Shown: in pieces, positions 52,029 to 61,389 of the stretch
Layout: every line of letters starts with the position of its first letter
Position numbering within the stretch: the stretch's first letter is position 1
Assembly (NCBI RefSeq): GCF_015082335.1
Contig: NZ_BLRL01000001.1
Span: 62,001-126,000 of the forward strand
Source: Moritella sp. F3
Lineage (GTDB): Bacteria > Pseudomonadota > Gammaproteobacteria > Enterobacterales > Moritellaceae
Reading direction: 5' to 3'
Length of the DNA stretch: 64,000 bases
Position numbers and translations under genes: made by a program
Notes under the pieces: generated by a model
Database searches by the model: none
The model's input: the letters and a program-made list of their open reading frames with translations, nothing else
Told to the model about the DNA's origin: nothing

Positions 52029-54089
52029 ATGAAATTCAATAAGATAACGCTTGTACTCTTACTTGCTAGCCCTAGCTTGTTTGCATCTCCCAATCTGACT
52101 ATTTCAACCAGTACCAATAGTCGAGATTTCCCGCTTAACAGTGAATCGCCCTTAATCGTACCGCTGACTAAAGCGAGCTATACCCTAAAAGTAACGGGTA
52201 TTGGGGGACGCTGCATTGCCCCTGTAGCACAAAAGGTAAAGTTCAACCAACCACTCAGTTTGAATTGCGCATCTCCGACAGAGTTACCGATTAAAATTAG
52301 ATTTAATGGTGACTACGCATTTACATTTGATGCAGAGAGTAAAACGATAGTCATCAATCGCCAAGCCAAAAAATCCACTAGAAAAGCATTTAAACGTCCT
52401 CTACCGCAAGTGCAATGTCATACTTATGACGGTGGCGAGGTAACTGTTAACTTGGGTGATACTTACAAAAACGGGACTCGATTAATAGACAAACTAAGTG
52501 GGCAGGTTGTTAACGTCATTCAACAGCAGGTAACGCTAACGCCAGCAACCGACAGTGGAGGATTAATATTGTTAGAACCTTTACATAAACCAAGTAAAGA
52601 GACTGAATTTAACTGGCGTAATGCAAATATCTATTTTGTTATGATTGATCGATTTAATAACGCTGATACAAGTAATGATAATAGCTATGGTCGTCGTAAA
52701 GACGGTAAGGATGAGGTTGGTACCTTTCACGGTGGCGATTTAAAAGGCGTTATTGAAAAACTCGCTTATATTCAAAGCTTAGGCACTAATGCTATTTGGC
52801 TTTCACCTATTGTAGAGCAGGTACAAGGTTTTGTGGGTGGGGGGAATGCCGGTTCCTTTCCTTTTTATAGCTATCATGGTTATTGGACTCGTGATTTCAC
52901 TAAAATAGATAACAACTTTGGTAATGAAGATGACCTTAAACGTCTTGTTGAAGAAGCGCATAAACGCGGGATGAAAGTATTACTCGATGTTGTTATAAAC
53001 CATTCAGGATATGCCACTTTAACGGATCTCCAAGCAGACAATATTGCTGTCGTTAATCCATCTGCAAGCTTGCCAGAACAATGGGGCGACTGGCAACCGA
53101 GCAAAAGTCAGAATTGGCATAGTTTCAATGACAATATCGATTATAACAATGTCGAATGGCGTAACTGGTGGGGCGGTGATTGGGTTCGTACTGGCTTACC
53201 TAATTATCCTAAACCTGGCACCAATGATCGTACGTTATCTCTCGCTGGTTTACCTGATTTCATTACCGAATCGAGTAAAGCGGTTAAGCCTCCGCAGTGG
53301 CTCTTGAATAACCCTGGTACGAGAGTCATTAATCGTGATAATTATACGGTAGCTGACTATCTTATTAAATGGCAAACAGATTGGGTAAGACGGTTTGGTA
53401 TTGATGGTTACCGAGTGGATACTGTAAAGCATGTGTCCGGTGATGTATGGATGCGCTTAAAAGTAGCGGCGACAAGAAGTTTAGAAGATTGGCGTGAAGA
53501 AAATGGTAAAACAGGCCAACCGTTTTGGATGATGGGGGAAGTGTGGGGGCATAGTGCTTATCGCAGTCCTTATTATGATGAAGGGTTCGACGCACTGATC
53601 AACTTTGATATGCAGAAAAAAATGGATCAAGGCGCGAGTTGTTTCAGCCAGATGGCCGATACATACCAAAGTTATGCGGATACGCTCAAGCAAGAACCAG
53701 ATTTCAATCCCGTTAGTTACATGTCATCTCATGATACCGAGCTTTTCTTTGGTCGATTTAAGTCTTTTGAAATGCAACGAAATGCGGCCAGTGCACTGCT
53801 GCTAAGTCCTGGTGCTGTTCAAGTTTATTATGGTGATGAAGTTGCCCGAAATATAGGCCCTTACGCCGATGATTTCCATCAGGGAACGCGTTCTGATATG
53901 ACCTGGTCACTCGATGTTGAACGTCAAAAACTACTCAAACACTGGCAAACCCTTGGTCAGTTTAGACAAGCGCACCCAGCTATAGGTGCAGGTACCCATG
54001 AAGATATTAAACAACAAAATGGTTATGCGTTCTCCCGTACGCTAGGATCCGATACTGTCGTCGTTGCATTTGCAGGCAAATCGAAATGA
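52029..54089 (+). CDS. Secreted alpha-amylase (GH13)
   Basis: 686 aa with signal peptide (ITLVLLLASPSLFA). An N-terminal beta-rich region of about 170 residues is followed by the GH13 barrel. Conserved regions: DVVINH (I), GIDGYRVDTVKHV with the nucleophile Asp (II), GEVWG with the acid/base Glu (III) and MSSHDTELF (IV). Resembles periplasmic/extracellular amylases of the MalS-like or marine type. Cleaves alpha-1,4-glucans. Single gene; no maltose regulon genes are adjacent. Confidence 0.9.
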   Translation: MKFNKITLVLLLASPSLFASPNLTISTSTNSRDFPLNSESPLIVPLTKASYTLKVTGIGGRCIAPVAQKVKFNQPLSLNCASPTELPIKIRFNGDYAFTFDAESKTIVINRQAKKSTRKAFKRPLPQVQCHTYDGGEVTVNLGDTYKNGTRLIDKLSGQVVNVIQQQVTLTPATDSGGLILLEPLHKPSKETEFNWRNANIYFVMIDRFNNADTSNDNSYGRRKDGKDEVGTFHGGDLKGVIEKLAYIQSLGTNAIWLSPIVEQVQGFVGGGNAGSFPFYSYHGYWTRDFTKIDNNFGNEDDLKRLVEEAHKRGMKVLLDVVINHSGYATLTDLQADNIAVVNPSASLPEQWGDWQPSKSQNWHSFNDNIDYNNVEWRNWWGGDWVRTGLPNYPKPGTNDRTLSLAGLPDFITESSKAVKPPQWLLNNPGTRVINRDNYTVADYLIKWQTDWVRRFGIDGYRVDTVKHVSGDVWMRLKVAATRSLEDWREENGKTGQPFWMMGEVWGHSAYRSPYYDEGFDALINFDMQKKMDQGASCFSQMADTYQSYADTLKQEPDFNPVSYMSSHDTELFFGRFKSFEMQRNAASALLLSPGAVQVYYGDEVARNIGPYADDFHQGTRSDMTWSLDVERQKLLKHWQTLGQFRQAHPAIGAGTHEDIKQQNGYAFSRTLGSDTVVVAFAGKSK

Positions 54090-54345
54090 CGATCGTTTAT
54101 CAGACCGATAACTATTGTTTATAAGAGCGAGATCAATAATCCTAGCTAGCGTAACATGTTGTCCTGATAGCTAAATATGGTAATAGTGTATTCAAATGGA
54201 GGTATAAAAAGCGATAAACCCTATTCCACAAGGCACTTCTTAGTGAAAACACTTTAAATCTGTTTATACGTGATGTAGGGTTTCATAAGTGTTAACGGAT
54301 TGATGATTTGTTAACATTTAATTAACTGTCGCAGAGCTATACCGA

Positions 54346-56067
54346 ATGCTCACTTTTAGACTGCATGTATTAAAGCAAGGATTTAGCTTGAACCTACTCA
54401 AAAACGTTACGTTATCATTTAAAATATCTAGCCTTGTCATGGTGTTACTGTGTTCACTGCTATTTATCTCTGTCAATCTAATCGTTAATAGTCGTGCTGT
54501 TGTCGATAATATTGAACTCGATTCTGAAATTAGGCAGTTTTATTCAAACATAAATAATAAATGGAAAGACATTCTCAAAGCCTACGAATTTTCAGAAGAT
54601 GTTGGCATGAAGTTTTCAGCGAGGGCTGTAGAACAAGAAGAACTGGAAGAAGCTACGGGTAAAGTTGAAACACTCATTAATGATTATGTTACGAGTTTAA
54701 TGACCGCGAGTAGTACGCTTGAACATGAATGGAATTCAGTACTGACGCTTAGCCAAGCTGACGGAATTCTAAATACTCGAGATCAACTTGTTACACAAGC
54801 AAAGCACCTTAATAGCTCGCTTTCGATATTAACGGATGTTTGGTTAACCAAAGCCACTTTTGTTGTTCGTAAAAAAGCAGAAAAGGCCGCTCATCAAGCT
54901 TTCCCTCCGGTGATTGCCACTATTGATGCAATAAATAAAATGCATGATGAATTGGCAAGTATTCGTTCAGAGCAAATCATCGCGGCTCAGAATCAAATTG
55001 TGCTCCAATCTATGATCCTTGCAGCCAGTATATTTTTTATCGTTATTGTCATGTCTTTATTAATGCTGCGTAGACTGAAAAGTGATTTGCAATCTATTGT
55101 GTCTGTTACTCATTCCTTAGCTGAAGGGGATCTAAGTCGTTCAATTGAAGTTGGCGATAACCGAGACGAAATTAGTGAAATAAAACGTTCGGTCTTTAGC
55201 ATGACCGATAATCTAAATAGTATTTTTAAATCGGTAACGTCACTGGCCAATAATTTAAATGCCTCAACAGACGGTTTACTTAGCGACAATAAACAAAGAA
55301 TTGAAGATGCTGAATTTCAACATTCACAAATGGCTAAACTTTCAGGATCTGTTGATGCGTTGTATTCTGTATCGACACAAGTTTCTGCGCATGCTGATGG
55401 CGCATTAACTAAATCGGATGATGCGATAGAATCGGCCATTAAAGGGAAGGTTATTGTTAATGAGACTATTAGTTCGATTGAAAGTTTAGCCGGAGAAATT
55501 GAAAACTCGGTATCTGCGATTCAAAAACTCGACAGTGAAGCTGACAATATCACCGGTATTCTAGAAGTGATCAAGAGTATTGCAGAGCAAACAAATCTAC
55601 TCGCTTTAAATGCCGCGATTGAGGCTGCGCGCGCAGGTGAGCAAGGTCGTGGTTTCGCCGTAGTAGCAGATGAAGTTAGAAATTTGGCTAAACGGACACA
55701 AGACGCCACAGCAGAAATTCATGTCACCCTTGATACACTTAAACAGAGTACGCTGGTGGCTGTATCAACAATTAACAACAGTCATTCCAAGTCACTTGAA
55801 AGTGTTAAGCATGTATCCAACGCAGGCAATGTGATTGACGAGATAAATATGTCCGTGAGTCAAATCAAAGACATAGCCAAAGAGACATCGGCAGCGTCAT
55901 TGCAACAAACCAATACACTTGATGAGATCCAAACTAACGTCAACGATGTTAACCAAGTTAGCGAAGAAAATACCACTCGCGCACAAGTATCGATGTCCTC
56001 CGCATCTTCGTTATCAGATCTAAGCAAAGAGTTACTGAGTTCGATAAGTTACTTTAAGTTAAAGTAA
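54346..56067 (+). CDS. Methyl-accepting chemotaxis protein
   Basis: 573 aa chemoreceptor. First span near residues 27-50 ([18 protein letters not shown]), periplasmic sensing helix region, second span near 220-242 ([16 protein letters not shown]), HAMP (about 243-295) and signalling domain with [20 protein letters not shown] and [15 protein letters not shown]. Signals via CheA/CheW. A TTG at 54388 preceded by AAGGA (seven bases) is an alternative and perhaps better start. No C-terminal NWETF-type tail for CheR/CheB docking. Confidence 0.9.
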   Translation: MLTFRLHVLKQGFSLNLLKNVTLSFKISSLVMVLLCSLLFISVNLIVNSRAVVDNIELDSEIRQFYSNINNKWKDILKAYEFSEDVGMKFSARAVEQEELEEATGKVETLINDYVTSLMTASSTLEHEWNSVLTLSQADGILNTRDQLVTQAKHLNSSLSILTDVWLTKATFVVRKKAEKAAHQAFPPVIATIDAINKMHDELASIRSEQIIAAQNQIVLQSMILAASIFFIVIVMSLLMLRRLKSDLQSIVSVTHSLAEGDLSRSIEVGDNRDEISEIKRSVFSMTDNLNSIFKSVTSLANNLNASTDGLLSDNKQRIEDAEFQHSQMAKLSGSVDALYSVSTQVSAHADGALTKSDDAIESAIKGKVIVNETISSIESLAGEIENSVSAIQKLDSEADNITGILEVIKSIAEQTNLLALNAAIEAARAGEQGRGFAVVADEVRNLAKRTQDATAEIHVTLDTLKQSTLVAVSTINNSHSKSLESVKHVSNAGNVIDEINMSVSQIKDIAKETSAASLQQTNTLDEIQTNVNDVNQVSEENTTRAQVSMSSASSLSDLSKELLSSISYFKLK

Positions 56068-56312
56068 TTTAGCTAGTGCTAACTGAGCAATCAAGCTTAG
56101 CGAGTTTTTTTTGAACCGATGATCCTTTTGCCTTTTCACTTCGTATATAACCATAGCAACCGACGCTATGGTTATATACGGCGTTCTAATTAGCTCCGTT
56201 ACTCATAACTCCTTGATTCAACCTAAAATGATTTTTATAATACAAAAAATACGCGGTTAGCGGCAATTTAACTGGGCGAAAATCTAAAATTAGCGATATT
56301 TTGGAAATTACA

Positions 56313-56843
56313 ATGGAAACAGAAAGAATCAAATTGATTTCACCTTCACTCGAAGTAGTTGCTGCAATGTGGGAAGCAATTGAAGAAAGTCGAACTGAAC
56401 TAAGTAAATACCTACTGTGGGTTGCTAGCGTTAATTCTGAATTGGATTTAAAGCGAAATATCCAGTTGGCCATTGATAATTTTGAACAATTTCATGGTGA
56501 ATTTTTATTCCCAATAATAAAATGTTCAGATAACAGGTTCTTAGGTGTTATTGGGTTTATGGTTACAGATCGCCAAGCTAAACTGTATGAAATTGGCTAT
56601 TGGTTGCGCTCATCTGAAACTGGTAATGGTTACGTAGCAGAAGCTATTTCAATCATTGAAAATTATGCTTTTAATCACCATTGTGCTTCGTATGTTGAGA
56701 TACGTGTTGCAGAAAGCAATTCGAAAAGTCGTTTGGTAGCAGAACGTTGTGACTATGAATTAGAGTCAACATTAATAAATGAACGCACACTTCCTTCTGG
56801 CGAATTGGACAACACGGTTGTTTATCGCAAACGAAACTTATAA
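56313..56843 (+). CDS. GNAT acetyltransferase (RimJ/RimL type)
   Basis: 176 aa from the ATG at 56313. Begins METERIKLISPS and has an acetyl-CoA-binding-like segment YEIGYWLRSSETGNGYVAEA, then YVEIRVAESNSKSR and VAERCDYELEST. This is the ribosomal-protein-N-acetyltransferase-like class. Substrate not known. GGA before the start is a weak site; an upstream in-frame TTG at 56301 is less likely. Confidence 0.85.
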   Translation: METERIKLISPSLEVVAAMWEAIEESRTELSKYLLWVASVNSELDLKRNIQLAIDNFEQFHGEFLFPIIKCSDNRFLGVIGFMVTDRQAKLYEIGYWLRSSETGNGYVAEAISIIENYAFNHHCASYVEIRVAESNSKSRLVAERCDYELESTLINERTLPSGELDNTVVYRKRNL

Positions 56844-57057
56844 TCAAATCAACCATATTTCTTTAATACGAGCAGTCTTCTTTAAAGCCCAAGCATTAAG
56901 CCATATTGATTCCATAAGCGACAAATCGATCTCAAGATAAAAATTATTGTGCCTGAACGTCAAATTCATTAAATCACTACAATACTTAGATAGTTCTGGC
57001 GTCCTAGACCATCCTGTGGAACTGCGCTGTAAGTAATCATAAATAGTAGGTATTAGA

Positions 57058-58116
57058 ATGACGATAATGTGGGTATTACAACGCGGCTTCAAAACCTTGC
57101 TTATTACGTCTACAGCTTTACTCGTCTCTTGCTCTAGTCTGGGGCCAAGTACTATTGAACGAGATCGCATGGACTATGGACTTTCCCTTAATACGTCAAT
57201 TAAACAACAACTACTTGGTAACATCGTTCGTCTACGGTATATGGAAGCACCAGTCTTTGTTGATGTCGCCTCTGTGATTAACCAGTACTCCTTGTCAGGC
57301 AGTGTTGACGCAGGGCTTGGATTTAATAGTGGTAGTAATACCGCTAATCTTGGTGCCGGTGGGCGTTGGGAAGATCGCCCGACGATCACTTACAGTCCTA
57401 TCTCAGGAAAGAAATTTTCTGAAAGTTTGTTAACACCAATTTCTCCTGAGTCATTATTTGCATTAGTGCAATCAGGGTGGCCGCCCGAACTTATGTTTCG
57501 TCTGACCGTTGCACAAATTAATGGTGTGGCTGGTGCTAATCCTCCACAGCAAGCAGCCCCCGGTTTTCGTGAGACACTATCTGTTTGGACTCGGTTACGT
57601 GAAGCGCGAATTTTAGCTCTGCGACGCAGTAACAACCACAATGAAAGGGCGCGTATTGTACTATACGTGAATGATGTCGAACTTGATGATCAGACGCGTG
57701 AAGATCTGTCTTTCCTGCAGGAAACCTTAGGCTTACGTAAAGGGGCTAAAGAATTCACTTTGACGTATGGATTAATAAGTAGTGATCCTGATTCACTCGT
57801 TGTATTGACGTTATCTATATTGGACATGATGGTCGACTTGGCGCAAATGGTCGACGTGCCTCAGCAACATATCGACGAGGGCAGAACCTTTCCAACATTT
57901 GTCGATACCGGGCTTGGCGGACCTTTGTTGCAAGTACATTCCTCTATTGATAAACCGGAAATGGCCTATGTGGCAATCCGTGATCGCGGTTATTGGTTCT
58001 ATATTGATGATAGGGATCTGATGAGCAAACGGACCTTTGGTGTCTTACAGATATTACTCAGCTTGACCGATTCTGGTGACACTGCTAGAGGTCCACTGTT
58101 ATCGATTGGTGGTTAA
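57058..58116 (+). CDS. Lipoprotein of unknown function
   Basis: 352 aa, lipobox LLVSC with lipidated Cys near residue 25. The mature part is a globular protein with GNIVRLRYMEAPVFVDVASV near the start, a short Gly-rich stretch, and a C-terminal RDRGYWFYIDDRDLMSKRTF. I do not recognise a named family, though similar lipoproteins are common in proteobacteria. No aspartate after the Cys, so outer-membrane sorting is expected. Monocistronic. Confidence 0.75.
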   Translation: MTIMWVLQRGFKTLLITSTALLVSCSSLGPSTIERDRMDYGLSLNTSIKQQLLGNIVRLRYMEAPVFVDVASVINQYSLSGSVDAGLGFNSGSNTANLGAGGRWEDRPTITYSPISGKKFSESLLTPISPESLFALVQSGWPPELMFRLTVAQINGVAGANPPQQAAPGFRETLSVWTRLREARILALRRSNNHNERARIVLYVNDVELDDQTREDLSFLQETLGLRKGAKEFTLTYGLISSDPDSLVVLTLSILDMMVDLAQMVDVPQQHIDEGRTFPTFVDTGLGGPLLQVHSSIDKPEMAYVAIRDRGYWFYIDDRDLMSKRTFGVLQILLSLTDSGDTARGPLLSIGG

Positions 58117-58304
58117 TCGATGGCCTTATGTCGAATCACATTTAGGCCTAACCTCATTTAACACAGACTTCACGTCGAATAAAATACAGCCTATTCATGG
58201 ACTGATTGACATTACGACAGCGTTTGAACGATTTCACTAACTGAATAGGGCATAAATGCGCTAAAATAGCCGGCTATTATCTTATTCTTGAGTCTTTTAT
58301 ATTA

Positions 58305-59585
58305 ATGACAACTGCAACAGCACCAACCAACTTTACTGAACTGGGTCTTATTTCGCCTTTATTAACGCGATTAACTGAAATGGAATATCAGCAACCTACA
58401 CCAATTCAAGCACAAGCTATCCCAAGTGTATTAGCTGGACGTGATTTAATTGCAGGCGCTAATACAGGTTCAGGTAAGACAGCTGCTTTTGCACTGCCTA
58501 TGCTGCAAGACTTATTTACAGAAAAACAAAACAGTACTAAATCAAAAGGTAACTATGTAGCTGGACTTGTTTTAGTTCCAACGCGTGAACTTGCGATGCA
58601 GGTTGCTAATAGCATCAAATCTTATGCGTCACATTTAAACGGCGAAATCAAAACCGTTGCTGTATTTGGTGGTGTATCTGTTAATACTCAGATGCTTGCA
58701 TTACGTGGCGGCACAGATATTTTGGTTGCAACCCCAGGTCGTTTACTTGATTTGATTTCAAGTAACGCCATTAAACTAGACATGGTTAAAACCTTAGTGC
58801 TCGATGAAGCCGATCGCATGTTAAGCCTAGGCTTTACCGAAGAGCTATCTGCATTGATGGCGTTAATGCCAAAACAAAAACAGATTTTATTGTTCTCTGC
58901 TACTTTCCCTGAACAGGTAAAAGCGTTAACTGAAGAATTGCTTAACGATCCACTTGAAATTCAATTGCAAAGTGCAGATGCGAGTACACTAGTTCAACGC
59001 GCATTTAGCGTTAACCAAGGCGAAAAGACGGCCTTATTAGCGCATTTAATCAAGAAGCACGAATGGCGCCAAGTACTTATCTTCGTTAACTCGAAACACA
59101 GCTGTAATCACTTAGCAGAAAAACTGGCTAAACGTGGTGTTACATCACAAGTGTTCCATGGTGATAAAGGACAGAGCGCACGTATTCGTACACTTGACGG
59201 CTTTAAAGCTGGCCAGATCCACGTATTAATCGCAACAGACATTGCTGCTCGTGGTATCGATATCGATAAACTGCCAGTAGTGATCAACTTTGATTTACCA
59301 AGAAGCCCTGCAGACTACATGCACCGTATTGGTCGTAGTGGCCGTGCTGGTGAAGTTGGTTTAGCGCTATCACTTATCGATCATGTGGATGCACACCATT
59401 TCAGCATCATCGAAAAGAAAAACAAAATCAAACTAGATCGTGAACAAGAAGTTGGTTTTGAAGTTGATGAAACTATCGAAGCATACGTTCCTATGGCACC
59501 ACCAGAAGGTAGCGGTAAGAAAAAACGTAAGAACAAAGCACCTATCAACGCTGACATCTGGTCAAGAGATGCAGATTCAGAATAG
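58305..59585 (+). CDS. DEAD-box RNA helicase
   Basis: 426 aa with the complete helicase core: Q motif (PTPIQAQAIP), motif I AGANTGSGKT, Ia PTRELAMQ, Ib TPGRLLDL, II DEAD (VLDEADRM), III SAT, IV-V (ATDIAARGID) and VI HRIGRSGRAG. The C-terminal tail is short and basic (GSGKKKRKNKAP). Nearest E. coli relatives are RhlE- and SrmB-like. Likely in ribosome assembly or mRNA turnover, useful in the cold. Confidence 0.9.
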   Translation: MTTATAPTNFTELGLISPLLTRLTEMEYQQPTPIQAQAIPSVLAGRDLIAGANTGSGKTAAFALPMLQDLFTEKQNSTKSKGNYVAGLVLVPTRELAMQVANSIKSYASHLNGEIKTVAVFGGVSVNTQMLALRGGTDILVATPGRLLDLISSNAIKLDMVKTLVLDEADRMLSLGFTEELSALMALMPKQKQILLFSATFPEQVKALTEELLNDPLEIQLQSADASTLVQRAFSVNQGEKTALLAHLIKKHEWRQVLIFVNSKHSCNHLAEKLAKRGVTSQVFHGDKGQSARIRTLDGFKAGQIHVLIATDIAARGIDIDKLPVVINFDLPRSPADYMHRIGRSGRAGEVGLALSLIDHVDAHHFSIIEKKNKIKLDREQEVGFEVDETIEAYVPMAPPEGSGKKKRKNKAPINADIWSRDADSE

Positions 59586-59668
59586 CTAAATAGCGTCGTG
59601 CATCACCCTGAATTTTTTGGCTGTCGACAGTTAAAAATAGGATAGGGCGTTCATAGTAAAACTTATAA

Positions 59669-59700
59669 ATCCCCGCTAAAAGTCATCATTTTACGGGGAT
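59669..59700 (+). terminator. DEAD-box helicase terminator
   Basis: ATCCCCGCTAAAA and TTTTACGGGGAT around GTCATCA, followed by TTATTTTT. One extra base in the left arm. Confidence 0.8.
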
Positions 59701-59710
59701 TTATTTTTAA

Positions 59711-59726
59711 CTGTATATAAAAACAG
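59711..59726. promoter_or_regulatory. LexA-type box
   Basis: CTGTATATAAAAACAG fits CTGT-N8-ACAG. It is 177 bases before the tRNA-binding protein ATG. Whether it acts as an SOS operator is unknown. Confidence 0.45.
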
Positions 59727-59902
59727 TGTTATTTTCTTCCCCGGAAAATTGCCACTTAAAACGCAATGAACCCTCTAACCAAGTCACTATTAAGTGTTTT
59801 ATACACTCCTTATCTGTAATATGTATACTGTAAGGATAACGGCCTAAACAATCATTATCTGAACATCCAGTATCTAAGTACCTAAACAATAAGGAATTAC
59901 AT

Positions 59903-60256
59903 ATGACTCCAGCGCCTATCAAAGAGCTCGTTACCTTTGACGATTTTGCCAAATTGGATATACGAGTCGGTACTATCACCAATGTTTCAGAAGTCGCTAA
60001 ATCAAATAAGCTAATGAAACTTACAGTCGATTTTGGTGACCATACACGTACTATTCTGTCTGGGATTAAACAAGAACGAGAAAACCCTCAAGAAATTGAA
60101 GGTAAGCAAGCGTTGTTCGTTGTTAACCTACCAGAGCGAAAAATGGCGGGAGAGCTATCACAAGGTATGTTATTTGATATTGGTTATGAAGATAAGATCA
60201 CACCATGTTTAGCTATGCCAGAGAACACATTACCAAATGGCTCGAGAGCCGGCTAG
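59903..60256 (+). CDS. tRNA-binding OB-fold protein (YgjH/Trbp111-like)
   Basis: 117 aa, one OB-fold domain of the EMAPII-like/MetG C-terminal class: FDDFAKLDIRVGTITNVSEV, RTILSGIKQERENPQEIEGK and GELSQGMLFDIGYEDK. Such proteins bind tRNA or act as tRNA chaperones. AAGGA before the ATG. It stops seven bases before an acetyltransferase gene, so the two are probably co-transcribed. Confidence 0.85.
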   Translation: MTPAPIKELVTFDDFAKLDIRVGTITNVSEVAKSNKLMKLTVDFGDHTRTILSGIKQERENPQEIEGKQALFVVNLPERKMAGELSQGMLFDIGYEDKITPCLAMPENTLPNGSRAG

Positions 60257-60263
60257 GGAGTCT

Positions 60264-60668
60264 ATGGATATTCGCAGAATTTGTTGGCAACAAACGATCC
60301 CACTTCGCCATCAGGTATTGTGGCCAACTAAACCACCAGAATATTGCCATGTCGATGGTGATGTAAATGGCTTACATTTTGGTGTTTTTATCGGCGAGAC
60401 CATTATTTGTGTCGCCTCTGTTTATTTAGAGCAAAATGAAGCACGGTTACGTAAATTTGCTACTGATGCTAATTATCAAAATCAAGGCGTTGGCTCTAAG
60501 GTGTTAGCGCACATCATTGATTATCTCAAGTGCACTAACACAGGTTTGTTCTGGTGTGACGCTAGAGAATCTGCAGTCGGTTTTTATGAACGGTTTGATA
60601 TGTACAAGGCTAGCGAGCGCTTTTATAAAGCTGACGTTGCTTATTTCAAAATGGAAATCATTTTATAA
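60264..60668 (+). CDS. GNAT acetyltransferase
   Basis: 134 aa from the ATG at 60264 (GGGAG just upstream; a longer start at 60237 overlaps the previous gene). Acetyl-CoA site ATDANYQNQGVGSKVL, then LFWCDARESAVGFYERFDM. The fold and short length suit a stand-alone GNAT. Substrate unknown. Confidence 0.85.
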   Translation: MDIRRICWQQTIPLRHQVLWPTKPPEYCHVDGDVNGLHFGVFIGETIICVASVYLEQNEARLRKFATDANYQNQGVGSKVLAHIIDYLKCTNTGLFWCDARESAVGFYERFDMYKASERFYKADVAYFKMEIIL

Positions 60669-60723
60669 CGCGATATAAACGCATGGACCAAACAAATAGC
60701 GTTCTATAATTTAGGGAGAGAAA

Positions 60724-61113
60724 ATGACGATCGTAACAAAAATCATCAACCGTGAAATCGATGCGGTTATTATTTATGAGTCTGAAAATGTGATCGCATT
60801 TGCTGCTCACGATCCCATTAACTTTGGTCATATCCTTATCTGTCCAACGACACCCTACGAAACATTGATTGATTTACCTGCTTATGTACATGATGAAATA
60901 ACTCAAGTGGCTAGAGATTTGTATCAGCGTATTGAATTAGCGTTTAAACCTGATGGTATTTCGTTCCTGCAAAATAATGGCAAATTTAATGAATTGTCGC
61001 ATTATCATCTACATATATTCCCGCGCTTTGATGCGGACAAATTTGGTTGGCAAAGTGGTGATATTGGCATTCAATCAATTGACAAACTGCGTGAATCTTT
61101 AGCTCGTTTATAG
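60724..61113 (+). CDS. HIT family hydrolase
   Basis: 129 aa. HIT motif SHYHLHIFPRF (HxHxH) with preceding FLQNNGKFNELS, and N-terminal IPINFGHILICPTTPYETL (as HDPINFGHILICP here). Nucleotide-binding hydrolase or transferase; substrates in bacteria are often adenosyl phosphoramidates. GGGAG precedes the ATG. Gap of 55 bases to the preceding acetyltransferase. Confidence 0.88.
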   Translation: MTIVTKIINREIDAVIIYESENVIAFAAHDPINFGHILICPTTPYETLIDLPAYVHDEITQVARDLYQRIELAFKPDGISFLQNNGKFNELSHYHLHIFPRFDADKFGWQSGDIGIQSIDKLRESLARL

Positions 61114-61389
61114 TCATCTAATAAAAATATCTATTTTTCGTAAACCACCTACAAAATAGACTTGCCACAAACGCTTAGGATAACCTAAATGTAGGGCACA
61201 TTGAGGTTAACTATCTATAGAGAGGAGGTGGTTTGACCTATCAATCTATAAAGGTTTAATCAATAGCACCATAATCTTCACTGTGCTAATGTTAATATAT
61301 TGTCACTTTAGCTGTACTCACGTTAAATGTAATGTTTTAACAGTTATTCCTCACTATGTGAAAGAACAGGATATAAGGTCTACAAATCG

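Larger units (their letters stand above)
59586..59902. other. Intergenic region with terminator and LexA-type box
   Basis: About 315 bases. Contains a terminator (59669-59700), a LexA-type box CTGTATATAAAAACAG (59711-59726) and an adjacent small inverted repeat (ATTTTC/GAAAAT). The terminator and box together resemble 38762-38825 in sequence. A minus-strand frame (59707-59982) crosses it and is judged not a gene. Confidence 0.6.

Noticed and set aside
56844-57170. Minus-strand frame of 108 codons, protein-like in its last 60 residues
   Set aside because: The N-terminal half overlaps the lipoprotein gene on the other strand and no good start is seen; it might be a gene remnant, but the evidence is too thin to annotate.
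59707-59982. Minus-strand open frame of 91 codons
   Set aside because: It crosses the promoter and start of the tRNA-binding protein gene, has no start site with a ribosome binding site and its C-terminal codons run through a palindrome.
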